From the NCBI GenBank assembly GCA_936432065.2, contig OW386292.2:17018918-17082917 (forward strand): a stretch of DNA of 64,000 nucleotides, given 5' to 3'. The notes beneath the pieces are model-generated. The model ran no database searches, had not been told where the DNA came from, and saw only the letters and a list, made by a program, of their open reading frames with translations. This document shows, piece after piece, positions 34,101-44,960 of the stretch; the stretch's first letter is position 1; each line of letters opens with the position of its first letter. Made by a program: the position numbers and the translations under genes. This stretch comes from Rutpela maculata. Taxonomy: Eukaryota > Arthropoda > Insecta > Coleoptera > Cerambycidae.

Positions 34101-37100
34101 CAAAGAACATTTAACTGTAGTATTTACAAACAGCATGCTATTGTACGTCGATACTCCGTTTCTTGTACGAGCAATGTTTCCATGAGGAAACACCTTTAAA
34201 AGGTATGAAACTTTTAAGGCTATTTCCACCCTCTTAGACGAACTTTAAGACATTTTTCACTTGCTTTGTACAATTATCATGCATTACGTTTATCCTACGA
34301 TTATTTTCAAATTGATAAACCGTTTCCACTACAAACGATTAGTTCTATATCATAAAAGGGTTTCCTTCACTCCCTTAGAAAGCCGCTAATAACTTATCCT
34401 TTTAGTATGTACAACTATCATATATTAGATATATTGTAGACGTATTTTCAAACTGATACTCTGTTTGTCGTACGAGCAATATTTGTTCCTGTGATATAAG
34501 GGTGTCTTTCACCCCTTACACGCCCGCTAAGAACTTTTTCTTTTAGTATGGATAATTACGATATATTGAGTTTATTGCGGCCATATTTTCAAATTAATAG
34601 TACGTTTCCTATAGCAACAATAATTTTTCTTGCGATCTCACCCCCTTACATGGCCGTGAAGAACATTTCCTTTACCATACATTGGGTAAATTGAAAGCGT
34701 ATTTTCAAAGTGACACTCCATTTCCTGTACGAGCAATATTTTTTTTTGTGATATAAGGGTGCCTTTCATCCCCTTACACGGCCGCTAAGAACTTTTCCCT
34801 TTAGTATGTATAACTACCATACATTGGGTCTACTGCAAGCGTATTTTCAATTTGACACTCCGTTTCCTGCACGAGCAATATTTTTTTTGTGATATAAGGG
34901 TGTCTTTCATCCCCTTACACGGCCGCTAAGAACTTTTCCTTTTAGTATGTATAAATACCATACATTGGGTCTATTGCAACCGTATTTTCAAATTGACACT
35001 CCATTTCCTGTACGAGCAATATTTTTTTTTTGTGATATAAGGGTGTCTTTCATCCCCTTACACGGCCGCTAAGAACTTTTCCTTCTAGTATGTATAAATG
35101 CCATACATTGGGTCTATTGCAAGCGTGATTTCAAGTTGACACTCTGTTTCCTGTACAAGAAATATTTTTTTTGGTGATATAAGGGTGTGTTTCATCCCCT
35201 TATACGGCCGCTAAGAACTTTTCCTTCTAGTATGTATAATTACCATATATTGGGTCTATTACAAGCGTATTTTCAAATTGACACTCTGTTTCCTGTACGA
35301 GTAACATTTTTTTTGTGATATAAGGATGTCTTTCATCCCCTTACACGGGCGCTAAGAACTTTTCCTTCTAGTATGTATAAATACCATACATTGGGTCTAT
35401 TGCAAGCGTATTTTCAATTTGACACTCCGTTTCCTGTACGAGCAATATTTTTTTTGTGATATAAGGGTATCTTTCATCCCCTTATACGGCCGCTAAGAAC
35501 TTTTCCTTTTAGTATGTATAAATACCATACATTGGGTCTATTGCAACCGTATTTTCAAATTGACACTCCATTTCCTGTAGGAGCAATATTTTTTTTTTGT
35601 GATATAAGGGTGTCTTTCATCCCCTTACACGGCCGCTAAGAACTTTTCCTTCTAGTATGTATAAATGCCATACATTGGGTCTATTGCAAGCGTGATTTCA
35701 AGTTGACACTCTGTTTCCTGTACGAGAAATATTTTTTTTGGTGATATAAGGGTGTGTTTCATCTCCTTATACGGCCGCTAAGAACTTTTCCTTCTAGTAT
35801 GTATAATTACCATATATTGGGTCTATTACAAGCGTATTTTCAAATTGACACTCTGTTTCCTGTACGAGTAACATTTTTTTTTGTGATATAAGGGTGTGTT
35901 TCATCCCCTTACACGGCCGCTAAGAACTTTTCCTTCTAGTATGTATAAATACCATACATTGGGTCTATTGCAAGCGTATTTTCAATTTGACACTCCGTTT
36001 CCTGTACGAGCAATATTTTTTTTGTGATATAAGGGTATCTTTCATCCCCTTATACGGCCGCTAAGAACTTTTCCTTTTAGTATGTATAAATACCATACAT
36101 TGGGTCTATTGCAACCGTATTTTCAAATTGACACTCCATTTCCTGTACGAGCAATATTTTTTTTTGTGATATAAGGGTGTCTTTCATCCCCTTACACGGC
36201 CGCTAAGAACTTTTCCTTCTAGTATGTATAAATGCCATACATTGGGTCTATTGCAAGCGTGATTTCAAGTTGACACTCTGTTTCCTGTACGAGAAATATT
36301 TTTTTTGGTGATATAAGGGTGTGTTTCATCCCCTTATACGGCCGCTAAGAACTTTTCCTTCTAGTATGTATAATTACCATATATTGGGTCTATTACAAGC
36401 GTATTTTCAAATTGACACTCTGTTTCCTGTACGAGTAACATTTTTTTTTGTGATATAAGGGTGTGTTTCATCCCCTTACACGGCCGCTAAGAACTTTTCC
36501 TTTTAGTATGTATAAATACCATACAGTAGGTCTATTGCAACCGTATTTTCAAATTGACACTCCGTTTCCTGTACGAGCAATATTTTTTTTGGTGATATAA
36601 GGGTGTGTTTCATCCCCTTACACGGCCGCTAAGAACTTTTCCTTCTAGTATGTATAATTACCATATATTGGGTCAATTGCAAGCGTATTTTCAAATTGAC
36701 ACTCCGTTTCCTGTACGAGCAATATTTTTTTTGGTGATATAAGTGTGTGTTTCATCCCCTTACACGGCCGCTAAGAACTTTTCCTTTTAGTATGTATAAA
36801 TACCATACAGTAGGTCTATTGCAACCGTATTTTCAAATTGACACTCCGTTTCCTGTACGAGCAATATTTTTTTTGGTGATATAAGGGTGTGTTTCATCCC
36901 CTTACACGGCCGCTAAGAACTTTTCCTTCTAGTATGTATAATTACCATATATTGGGTCTATTGCAAGCGTATTTTCAAATTGACATCCGTTTCCTGTACG
37001 AGCAATATTTTTCTTTGTGATATAAGGGTGTCTTTCATCCCCTTACACGGCCGCTAAGAACTTTTCCTTCTAGTATGTATAAATGCCATACATTGGGTCT

Positions 37101-38890
37101 ATTGCAAGCGTGATTTCAAGTTGACACTCTGTTTCCTGTACAAGAAATATTTTTTTTGGTGATATAAGGGTGTGTTTCATCCCCTTATACGGCCGCTAAG
37201 AACTTTTCCTTCTAGTATGTATAATTACCATATATTGGGTCTATTACAAGCGTATTTTCAAATTGACACTCTGTTTCCTGTACGAGTAACATTTTTTTTG
37301 TGATATAAGGGTGTCTTTCATCCCCTTACACGGGCGCTAAGAACTTTTCCTTCTAGTATGTATAAATACCATACATTGGGTCTATTGCAAGCGTATTTTC
37401 AATTTGACACTCCGTTTCCTGTACGAGCAATATTTTTTTTGTGATATAAGGGTATCTTTCATCCCCTTATACGGCCGCTAAGAACTTTTCCTTTTAGTAT
37501 GTATAAATACCATACATTGGGTCTATTGCAACCGTATTTTCAAATTGACACTCCATTTCCTGTACGAGCAATATTTTTTTTTGTGATATAAGGGTGTCTT
37601 TCATCCCCTTACACGGCCGCTAAGAACTTTTCCTTCTAGTATGTATAAATGCCATACATTGGGTCTATTGCAAGCGTGATTTCAAGTTGACACTCTGTTT
37701 CCTGTACGAGAAATATTTTTTTTGGTGATATAAGGGTGTGTTTCATCCCCTTATACGGCCGCTAAGAACTTTTCCTTCTAGTATGTATAATTACCATATA
37801 TTGGGTCTATTACAAGCGTATTTTCAAATTGACACTCTGTTTCCTGTACGAGTAACATTTTTTTTTGTGATATAAGGGTGTGTTTCATCCCCTTACACGG
37901 CCGCTAAGAACTTTTCCTTTTAGTATGTATAAATACCATACAGTAGGTCTATTGCAACCGTATTTTCAAATTGACACTCCGTTTCCTGTACGAGCAATAT
38001 TTTTTTTGGTGATATAAGGGTGTGTTTCATCCCCTTACACGGCCGCTAAGAACTTTTCCTTCTAGTATGTATAATTACCATATATTGGGTCAATTGCAAG
38101 CGTATTTTCAAATTGACACTCCGTTTCCTGTACGAGCAATATTTTTTTTGGTGATATAAGGGTGTGTTTCATCCCCTTACACGGCCGCTAAGAACTTTTC
38201 CTTTTAGTATGTATAAATACCATACAGTAGGTCTATTGCAACCGTATTTTCAAATTGACACTCCGTTTCCTGTACGAGCAATATTTTTTTTGGTGATATA
38301 AGGGTGTGTTTCATCCCCTTACACGGCCGCTAAGAACTTTTCCTTCTAGTATGTATAATTACCATATATTGGGTCTATTGCAAGCGTATTTTCAAATTGA
38401 CATCCGTTTCCTGTACGAGCAATATTTTTCTTTGTGATATAAGGGTGTCTTTCATCCCCTTACACGGCCGCTAAGAACGTTTCCTTCTAGTATGTATAAA
38501 TACCGTGCAATAGCTCTATTTTAGGCGTATTTCGAATTTGATACGTCGTTTCTTACACCTGCACTAGTTTTTCTTGTCATATAAGGGCGTTTTTCACCCC
38601 CTTGGACGGTCGCTAAGAAATTGTCCTTTTAGCATGTATAGTACCATTCCTTAAGTCTATTTTACTTGTAATTTTGTATTAATGCTTCGTTTCCCGTAGG
38701 GGCAATATTTTTCATATAATATAGGGTGTTTTTCACCCTCTCAGAATGCTGCTAAGAAAATTTCCTTGCAGACTTTATAATTGTCATCCATTAGGTCTAT
38801 TTCGCCAGAATTTTGAAATTGATGCTCTTTTTTACAAATACTATTTGTTTTGTATTACTTTAGGGTGCCTTTCACCCACTTAGACGGCTA
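34101..38890 (-). repeat. Right-arm tandem array, 34 units of ~142 bp
   Basis: The same unit as the left arm, on the minus strand. The marker GGCCGCTAAGAACTTTTCC recurs every 141-143 bp. I count 34 units, seven fewer than the left arm, which accounts for the ~1-kb difference in arm length. The AGCGCCC variant appears inverted (GGGCGCTAAG) at 35347 and 37331, so the left arm's higher-order pattern is also present here. Edge units are again the most diverged. Confidence 0.95.
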
Positions 38891-39056
38891 CAAATAATTT
38901 GCGTCTATTATGTATAAATACAACACATTTTATTTGATTTCTGTGTATTTAAAATTATGTTTTATATTTTATAATATGTTTACACGTACGTCTATGGATG
39001 TTCGGGCGTTTCCGTATAATTGGCTGCTAACTTTTAGCTGCTAACTTCACACCGAT

Positions 39057-39065
39057 ACCGTGGCA
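39057..39065. other. Right 9-bp target-site duplication
   Basis: Exact repeat of 26346-26354. It is followed by the in-frame continuation of the interrupted RNase H domain. Confidence 0.97.
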
Positions 39066-39572
39066 TGGGTACGAGGACACGAGGGACACAGAAGTAATGA
39101 GGAGAGTGATGAATTGGCCCGGGAAGGCGCATCTAAGGCCCTAGTAGGACCCGAACCCTTTTGTGGTGTGGCTAAGCCACGCTAGCGAACATCCATTCAT
39201 AAATGGATAAACAAAATAAATCTCTAGAGTGGTGGAAGAATTTCCCACGTCAGAGACAGGCCAAAAAGTTCATTAAGAACTATCGGCCAAATTCAGGGCT
39301 ACACCAAAATATATAGGCTATTAGGTCTTCTAATTGGACTATTGTAGACTTAATAGACATATGAGTCTAATGGGCCTGTCAGAGAAGCAACATGCAGATT
39401 CTGTCAAAAGGAAGAGGAAACCTCAGTACATGTCCTGTGCCATTGCAAAGACCTAGCCAGACTGAGGTTCCAACTACTTGGCGAAGAGAAACCAAGGGCA
39501 GATAGCTATACCAAAGAGCCCTCATCAAGGCTATGGTTGATACAAAAGACAAAGATAGATAAGGAGCTCTAA
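39057..39572 (+). pseudogene. Non-LTR retrotransposon, 3' half of split copy
   Basis: The frame opens with TVAWVRGHEGHRSNEESDEL then AREGA, the last RNase H block (WVxGHxGxxxNExxDxLA), continuing from 26354. After a disturbed middle with stops it carries the C-terminal zinc-knuckle-like block CRFCQKEEETSVHVLCHC (C-x2-C-x8-H-x4-C-type), RLRFQLLGEEKPRA and RLWLIQKTKIDKEL, with a stop at 39570-39572. Together with 25540-26354 it is one degraded retrotransposon copy. The region to about 39790 is probably its 3' UTR. Confidence 0.92.
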
Positions 39573-40227
39573 GTAAAATTAGATAAGGAGTGCCACAATA
39601 GATCCAAAGGGGTCGCGGTGAACAAGGCCAATCAGCCAGCTCGTTTTTCAAATCTAATTTAATCTAACGTTTGGGTTCTTCGAAGCTTTATGTTCCTTGT
39701 GTCTCATCAGATTTAGTAGACATGTTTGCCCAATGTAACTGCTCGCTGCTCGTTAACCAATTGGTAACCTTAATCCGACTAATGGTGTAATTTTAGGACA
39801 CTACATAAAAATGTATCATTGTACATCAATATTTGAGCTACTGTTATTATATTCCTAAAATTAATTAACAAGAATAATATTATCCCTCGTAAATGCATAT
39901 AACACTGAATTAAAATTTAATTACGATGTTATTAATTGATATTTGAATAAATCATATTTACTGCATTATTATTGAAATAACAATTATAATTAACTTTGGC
40001 GTAAATGTGAGCGAGCTGATACGTCTATATTTATGTACGTATATCTATCTATGGTAGTGGCACAAAGACATAATAAATTAATCGTTCACGCCAAGATATA
40101 CGCATATTATGTTATGCTGTTTACGCCAACATTGACTATCATAAAAATGGTTATTTTTAGTTTTCCAGTGATATATTCTAATTAAATAAACTTCTATTTG
40201 GCTCTTTAATTTTTATGTAGTCCTTCA
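39573..40227. other. Probable LINE 3' UTR then non-coding DNA
   Basis: The first ~200 bp likely belong to the 3' UTR of the split retrotransposon, though no poly-A or simple tail marks an end. The rest is AT-rich without a recognisable feature. Confidence 0.4.
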
Positions 40228-40290
40228 AGAATAAAAACCGCTGCCTAAGGAATCACTACTTTCACATCCAGATTTTTCTATCCAAGACAT
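40228..40290 (+). repeat. Dispersed repeat family D, head fragment
   Basis: ACCGCTGCCTAAGGAATCAC and TCACATCCAGATTTTTCTAT match the first ~60 bp of copy 2 (22938-22998). The body of the family is absent. Confidence 0.75.
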
Positions 40291-40314
40291 TTACATTAAA
40301 CAAAAAATTGATAA

Positions 40315-40802
40315 GTACAGGGTGGACCAAATTAGATGGGATTTCTCTAAAACTATGACAGATAAACAAAAACCAATATAAGTGTCCTGGGCTCGATTTT
40401 CGAGAAACAAACACTGGCGCAAACCGCGATCGTCTATCTTTTTCGACTACCGAGCTACAGAACGTTTTTGGAACATTTTTGGGATGACCTCTATATCTCA
40501 ATTACCGAATCGAAAATCGAGTAACACATTCTTAAGAAAATTATGTATGCCTCAGTTTTCGAGATATAGACATAACTTGTGTGTTTTTTTTAATGGAACA
40601 CCATGTAAATTATTTCATAATTCGATCACAACTTAAATTAGGTATCCAATGATATATAATACTAATGTCATATTTATCTGTAGAAAAAAGTGGTTAATTT
40701 TCGAAAAATTTAATATATTTATGAGGAGAGCCCATGGAAAACTATTAACAATAACACTTCTTATAATATAAAATAATTTTGCCAAAAATATGAAAAACTA
40801 AA
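40315..40802 (-). repeat. Mariner-like transposon 3' UTR, copy 2
   Basis: Matches 18160-18680 along its length (TACAGGGYGGACCAAATTAG, AATCGAGTARCACATTCTTA, TTCGAAAAATTTAATATATT, ATAAAATAATTTTGCCAAAA). Several short deletions distinguish the copies. It lies directly 3' of a transposase C-terminus on the minus strand, which identifies both copies. Confidence 0.75.
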
Positions 40803-41012
40803 CTACAATAAATGTTCGAATTGTCTTTCATTGTCATTATGCATTTTTGACACTTCCTCCTTACAGTCCTTACAGCATTTGTTGCATTTCTAATCATTAC
40901 AGTAGCTAATATTTTGTTTTCCAATTCTTCTATGGCATTAGAACGTTCTCTATATATAATATTTTTAAATAACCCCAAATAGACTAGGCCCATAAATAGA
41001 AAATCCATCTCT
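40803..41012 (-). pseudogene. Mariner-like transposase C-terminal relic
   Basis: The minus strand reads EMDFLFMGLV, YLGLFKNIIYRERSNAIEEL, ENKILATV, RNATNAVRTVRRKCQKCI, and in a shifted frame RQFEHLL and a stop at 40803-40805. This resembles the region after the last catalytic residue of mariner-superfamily transposases (PxDFFLWGxLKxxVYxxxxxxxEEL...RxxxCI...FEHLL). A small insertion disrupts the DFxxWG block. It ends where the TIR element begins at 41019. It probably belongs to the same family as the N-terminal relic at 21578. Confidence 0.75.
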
Positions 41013-41018
41013 ATAAAG

Positions 41019-43055
41019 TGCAAGAAGCATTTCATGTAACAGTTGGGGAAACAACGGTTTTAGGGCATTTCGACCCCGCTGAATACGAATTTGCCTGTTG
41101 CCAAAGCAAAATTTGGACCGGAAGTCCGGTATCCAAGATGGCGACCAAAACCCTGTTGCCCTATCCTATATCTCCCTTGTCCTTTGGCTTACGAAGCAGG
41201 CAGACAAACTGACTTGCCCTCCATTTTGAAACACGAGCTTCTTCCGGTACTTTTATCGTTGGCATAAATGGATGGCACCCTCAGATCATCTGAAAAGGCA
41301 TCGGTGGTAAAACTCGTTAATAAAGTACTCGTAAAAAGATGGTAAAACTGAAGACGTGGAATGCCCAAACTCCATTGACATTGATTGGGACACTTCACAA
41401 CTGATTATAGACGGTCAAGCTTTAGTGAACAGCATTGGGAAATCAGCAAACGCCACTACTTTTGGAGACCTCGCTGCAATCTTCATCTACAGGATAGTCA
41501 CCTTGGAAGACCGTATACTAGACCGGTATCGTCCGAAGTCAATTAAAAGTTGGACCCGCTGCAGACGAACCAGGAGAGCCGGAGCCGGTAAGAAGGGACA
41601 TCACAAGTGCAGCCGATCCACTGCCAAAAGATTGGAAAAATTTTCTAGCAATGGGGGAAAACAGCGCCGACCTCGCCCGCTTCCTCTCTCAAGAACTTCT
41701 TCAACATGACTTTGGGGCTGTCGAAGTCGTTGTATCCGGAGAGCTCACACATGAAGAGGAGATGTGCGATCAACCAATCCTGAATCCGATGTCAGTGCCT
41801 TAGCTGCGACACATGAAGAGGCTGACACACGTGTTGTACTACATGCTGTCCACTCCGATGCTGACAACACTGTCGTCATGGCCAGGGATTCCGACATCTG
41901 TTTGCTGCTGATCCATCACTTCAACAAAATGACCAGCTCTAAAGTGTGGATAACGAAAAAAGAAGTCTTCAACGGAACGGCCTGCCAGCTTCTGCACGAC
42001 CTAGGGCACTCTCCACTGACTCCCTCATCAAAGGCCAATGGCGGAGAAATTCCTGGTACAACTCTACAAGGTTGGTACATTTTTTTTAGGTGTTTCAGCA
42101 AGTCTAACTTCGCTTTATTTAATGTTAAAACGTTTCTGCTTGTCTGAACAGGTGGGCAAAGAAGTATCCAGCGGGGATGAAGCCAGACATCAGCTGTTCG
42201 GTGTTGTGAAAAAGCTGGAAGCCTCCAACAAGCGATGCGCTGCGACTACACCTCCTAAAATGCCATTACCAGGTAAAGACATGATGGCAAGCGGCGGCAT
42301 ACTGTGAGTAAAACCAGTTGCTTTTCGGCACTGACAATTTAAAAAACGTTTCAGGTGAACGTGTGGGAAAATGCTCATCATGCCCGACCGGTGCCCGGTG
42401 GTGATGGAGTCATATGGGTGGAGGTTCCACCAAGACCAGTACATTCCCATCCTTATGACTCTTGAGCCCATCCCCAAAGCCTGTATGGATATCCTAGCCT
42501 GTAATTGTTCATCCCAGTGCCCGAGTATAATGTACACGTGCAAGAAGAATAGACCGACTTGCACCAAGTTGTGCCACCGCTCTCGATAATGTTTGAACTC
42601 TTTAAATGGTTGATTTCTTGTCTTCCTTGCAACCTTGCCATAAGCTAAAAACACTTGAATGATTATTTTATCTTTGCAATCTTGCAATAAACAATGTTTG
42701 AACTTTGAAATGGTCGTTTTCTTATCTTCCTTGCTTCCTTGCTTACTTCCGAGCAACAAAGTTTTGGCGACCATCTTGGACGTCATATTGGAACCCATGC
42801 ACTCCAAACTTAAGGTAAGTAAATATGAGCATTGCAATGTGTTTGGCATCCGAGAAAACCCCTAAGCAGACGTTTAGATCATTATTTTAAGCCAACGGAT
42901 AAGGGAGACATAGGGCAACAGAGTTTTGGTCGCCATCTTGGATACCGGACTTCCGGTCCAAATTTAGCTTTGGCAACAGGCAGATTCGTATTCAGCGGGG
43001 TCGAAATACCCTAAAAACGTCGTTTTCCCAATTGTTACATGAAATGCTTCTTGCA
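41019..43055. mobile_element. 2-kb TIR element with coding relic
   Basis: Terminal inverted repeats of about 165 bp start TGCAAGAAGCATTTCATGTA. They share TTTCGACCCCGCTGAATACG, TGCCTGTTGCCAAAGC and GGACCGGAAGTCCGGTATCC, and are roughly nine-tenths identical. Both arms contain CAAGATGGCGACCAAAA. I see no certain target duplication. The interior holds a degraded gene (41356-42590). Confidence 0.85.
41356..42590 (+). pseudogene. Transposon-associated gene relic (HEEADTR motif, Cys-rich C-terminus)
   Basis: In order, across frames: an N-terminal part ending SWTRCRRTRR, PLPKDWKNFLAMGENSADLA with RFLSQELL, VVVSGELTHEEE, LAATHEEADTRVVLHAVHS followed by ARDSDICLLLI, FLVQLYK, EARHQLFGVVKKLEASN, VWENAHHARPV, then YGWRFHQDQYIPIL and a Cys-rich tail ILACNCSSQCPS / YTCKKNRPTCTKLC. 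This matches a repetitive, uncharacterised protein family I know from animal genomes, with the same HEEADTR..DxD core and Cys-rich end. Two likely introns remain (about 42072-42150 and GTGAGT...TTTCAG at 42303-42355). Frameshifts and a stop disable it. Its enzymatic role is unknown. Confidence 0.7.
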
Positions 43056-43149
43056 TTGTTCTTTTTTGAAAACGTGCCTAGTCTAAAAGCCAAAAGTCGG
43101 CAGGGGTTATATCGGGAAATCTGATCCATGTAAAACGGGGGGTTTGACG

Positions 43150-44405
43150 CTTGGATTGCCCCCCCTCATCGGGACCACTTGTATTTCATGTTTTTTGGGT
43201 CGCTGATCACGAAAATCGGGGTCCCGCGGCTCTAAAAATAGTGCGTCACCCCTAAAAATCCAAAAACCAGCCCTTTTGGGTTTTTTCGCGGTAATGTGGA
43301 TAATACTGTAAAATAATGTTATGAATGTGCTAATTGTAAATGATATTTTTCCAGTTCAGTATGTTGATCTAAAATAAGGACAAATTTTATACTGATCAGC
43401 GGGGTGACGTAAAATGGAAAAATGATGGAATTTTTTTGTCACTTTTTGATTTGAGTTTAGATGAATGGGGATTGTGCAACGAAGAAAATTTTTTTCCTAT
43501 AATGCCTTTAAATTGAACTAACGCTTAGAAAATAAGTACATAGAGATGTATACTTTTTAGTTTGCTTGTAATTTCTGATAAACTTTCATCGAAAAAAAAA
43601 GCGAAAAAATTTTTTCACCGGGGTGGGGTGAAAACTACTCCCAAGCTTGCAGGGAATCGAAAGAGAAGGTAGAAATATTCCTTATAAATGAACACTTCAT
43701 ATTGTTTACAATAGTTTTAATAAAAAAATATAAATATGGTGCAAAATTAAAATTAAAATAATTTTTTTTAATCAAAATATAAACATTATACACCAAGTTT
43801 TCTCCAGTCTTGGCCTCTTATGGGAGGAAATGAGCCCCTCTTCATTATCGCTAGAATCAATTAGCTCATCTTCATATCCTTCGGTTGATGCATTGACTCC
43901 CGATTCATACCAATCATAACTAAGATTCAATTCATCCGCTTCTCCTTGAAAAGGAGCTTCCGGCTAAATTTGCATATCCCAATTTTTATCAAAATCTTCA
44001 CCTTGAAGTGTTCATTTATCAAGTACATGTCCAAGTGTACATGTACAAGTACATGTCCAAGGTGTACATGTACAAGTACATGTCTACCTCTCTTTCAATT
44101 CCCTGCAACTTGTGGGTAGTTTTCACCCCTAAAGGGATAAAAAAATTTTTAGTACTTTTTTCGTCGGAAGTTTATCAGAAATTACAAGCAAACAAGTATA
44201 CATTTCTACTTATTTTCTAAGCGTTAGTTCAATTTAAAGTCAATATAGGGGTAGTTTTCACCCCTGAAGGTTTGGAAAAAAAGGGCTGATTTTTGGCATT
44301 TTTGGGGGTAACGCACTATTTTTAGAGCCGCGGGACCCCGATTTTCGTGATTAGCGACCCAAAAAAACATGAAATACAAGTGATCCCGATGAGGGGGGCA
44401 AATAA
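43150..44405. mobile_element. Fold-back element, ~1.25 kb
   Basis: The left arm 43150-43710 mirrors 44000-44405. Shared blocks are CCCTCATCGGGA near both tips, ATTTCATGTTTTTTGGGTCG, CGGGGTCCCGCGGCTCTAAA, GCGTTAGTTCAATTTAAA, ATTTCTGATAAACTTYC and TTCCCTGCAA. The spacer (43711-43999) is AT-rich and non-coding. It begins about 95 bp after the TIR element. Confidence 0.85.
44018..44086. repeat. Minisatellite GTACATGT(CC)AAG in fold-back arm
   Basis: Four to five alternating blocks of AAGTACATGTCCAAG and GTGTACATGTAC, each partly self-complementary. The mirrored arm near 43665-43690 lacks the expansion. Confidence 0.8.
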
Positions 44406-44664
44406 TATAAACGTAATGTGTTAAATAATATGCATGTTTCAGCTTCAGTAAGCCCCGCTTCGACACATCCTCAGTTCATAAGAGGATATATCTACCTTTT
44501 ACATCAAATTCTATTTGATTTTGGCTGAAAACTCAAGCTGCCTCATCGGCAGAGACAGAGCCCTCAATTATATTTACTTACATGGTAAAATATCTTTCCT
44601 TACATCACGAATTTTTATTATTGTCCACATCAATTTGGTGTAAAGAAAATTTCTTACCAAGATA

Positions 44665-44960
44665 AAAGGAATACTGTTTCGATTTTTGATGTACCTGAAG
44701 TTTCGAACGTTCACTTGAACGAATTTTAGATAAAAAAGAAAAGTTAATAAAAGCAACACATCGATTTAGGCGTAAACACTTCATTGGCACATTTGCTGAC
44801 AATAATATCCACAATACTTAACTTTTTAAACCTAAATCGAAGTGTGGTTTTTATTAATTTTTCTTTTTCATATGAAATTCGTTCAAGTGAACGTTCGAAA
44901 CTTCAGATACATGATTTTTGCATATACATATGTACCAAAGACGGAGGCTGAATACTGTTC
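44665..44960. mobile_element. Small fold-back repeat
   Basis: Arms of about 110 bp around a short spacer: CTGAAGTTTCGAACGTTCAC followed by TTGAACGAATTT at 44696-44727 is mirrored at 44874-44906. Outside it GGAATACTGTTTCG pairs with a TGAATACTGTTCTTG-type block, and inside ATCGATTTAGGCG pairs with CCTAAATCGAAGTG. Non-coding. Confidence 0.8.

Larger units (their letters stand above)
26355..39056. mobile_element. Giant Foldback-like (FB/MULE-type) element, 12,702 bp
   Basis: The ends are perfect inverted repeats beginning ATCGGTGTGAAGTTAGCAGC, inside a 9-bp direct duplication. The left arm (26355-33090, ~6.7 kb) is the inverse of the right arm (33330-39056, ~5.7 kb). Each arm consists of a ~165-bp unique tip, a tandem array of ~142-bp units and a ~780-bp unique inner segment, around a ~240-bp loop. 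The outer ~590 bp of the two arms differ at about one base. No transposase or other credible open frame exists, so it is non-autonomous. Long arms made of tandem repeats plus 9-bp duplications are hallmarks of Drosophila FB elements (Mutator superfamily). Membership here is inferred from structure only. Confidence 0.95.

Noticed and set aside
26524..38890. The regularly spaced 142-bp repeats could be read as a CRISPR array or a centromeric satellite block.
   Set aside because: The whole unit repeats without unique spacers, the context is eukaryotic, and the arrays are two inverted arms bounded by TIRs and a 9-bp target duplication.
26355..39056. The giant palindrome could be an assembly artefact (inverted self-join).
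   Set aside because: The arms differ in unit number and inner sequence, a unique loop lies between them, and the duplicated target joins two halves of one RNase H domain. Array length itself may still be mis-assembled.
39379..39651. 90-codon minus-strand frame after the giant element.
   Set aside because: Antisense shadow of the retrotransposon C-terminus with its CCHC block on the plus strand.
42190..42849. 219-codon minus-strand open frame, the second longest in the window.
   Set aside because: The plus strand of the same stretch carries the conserved Cys-rich and VWENA blocks of the transposon gene. The minus frame shows no family motif.
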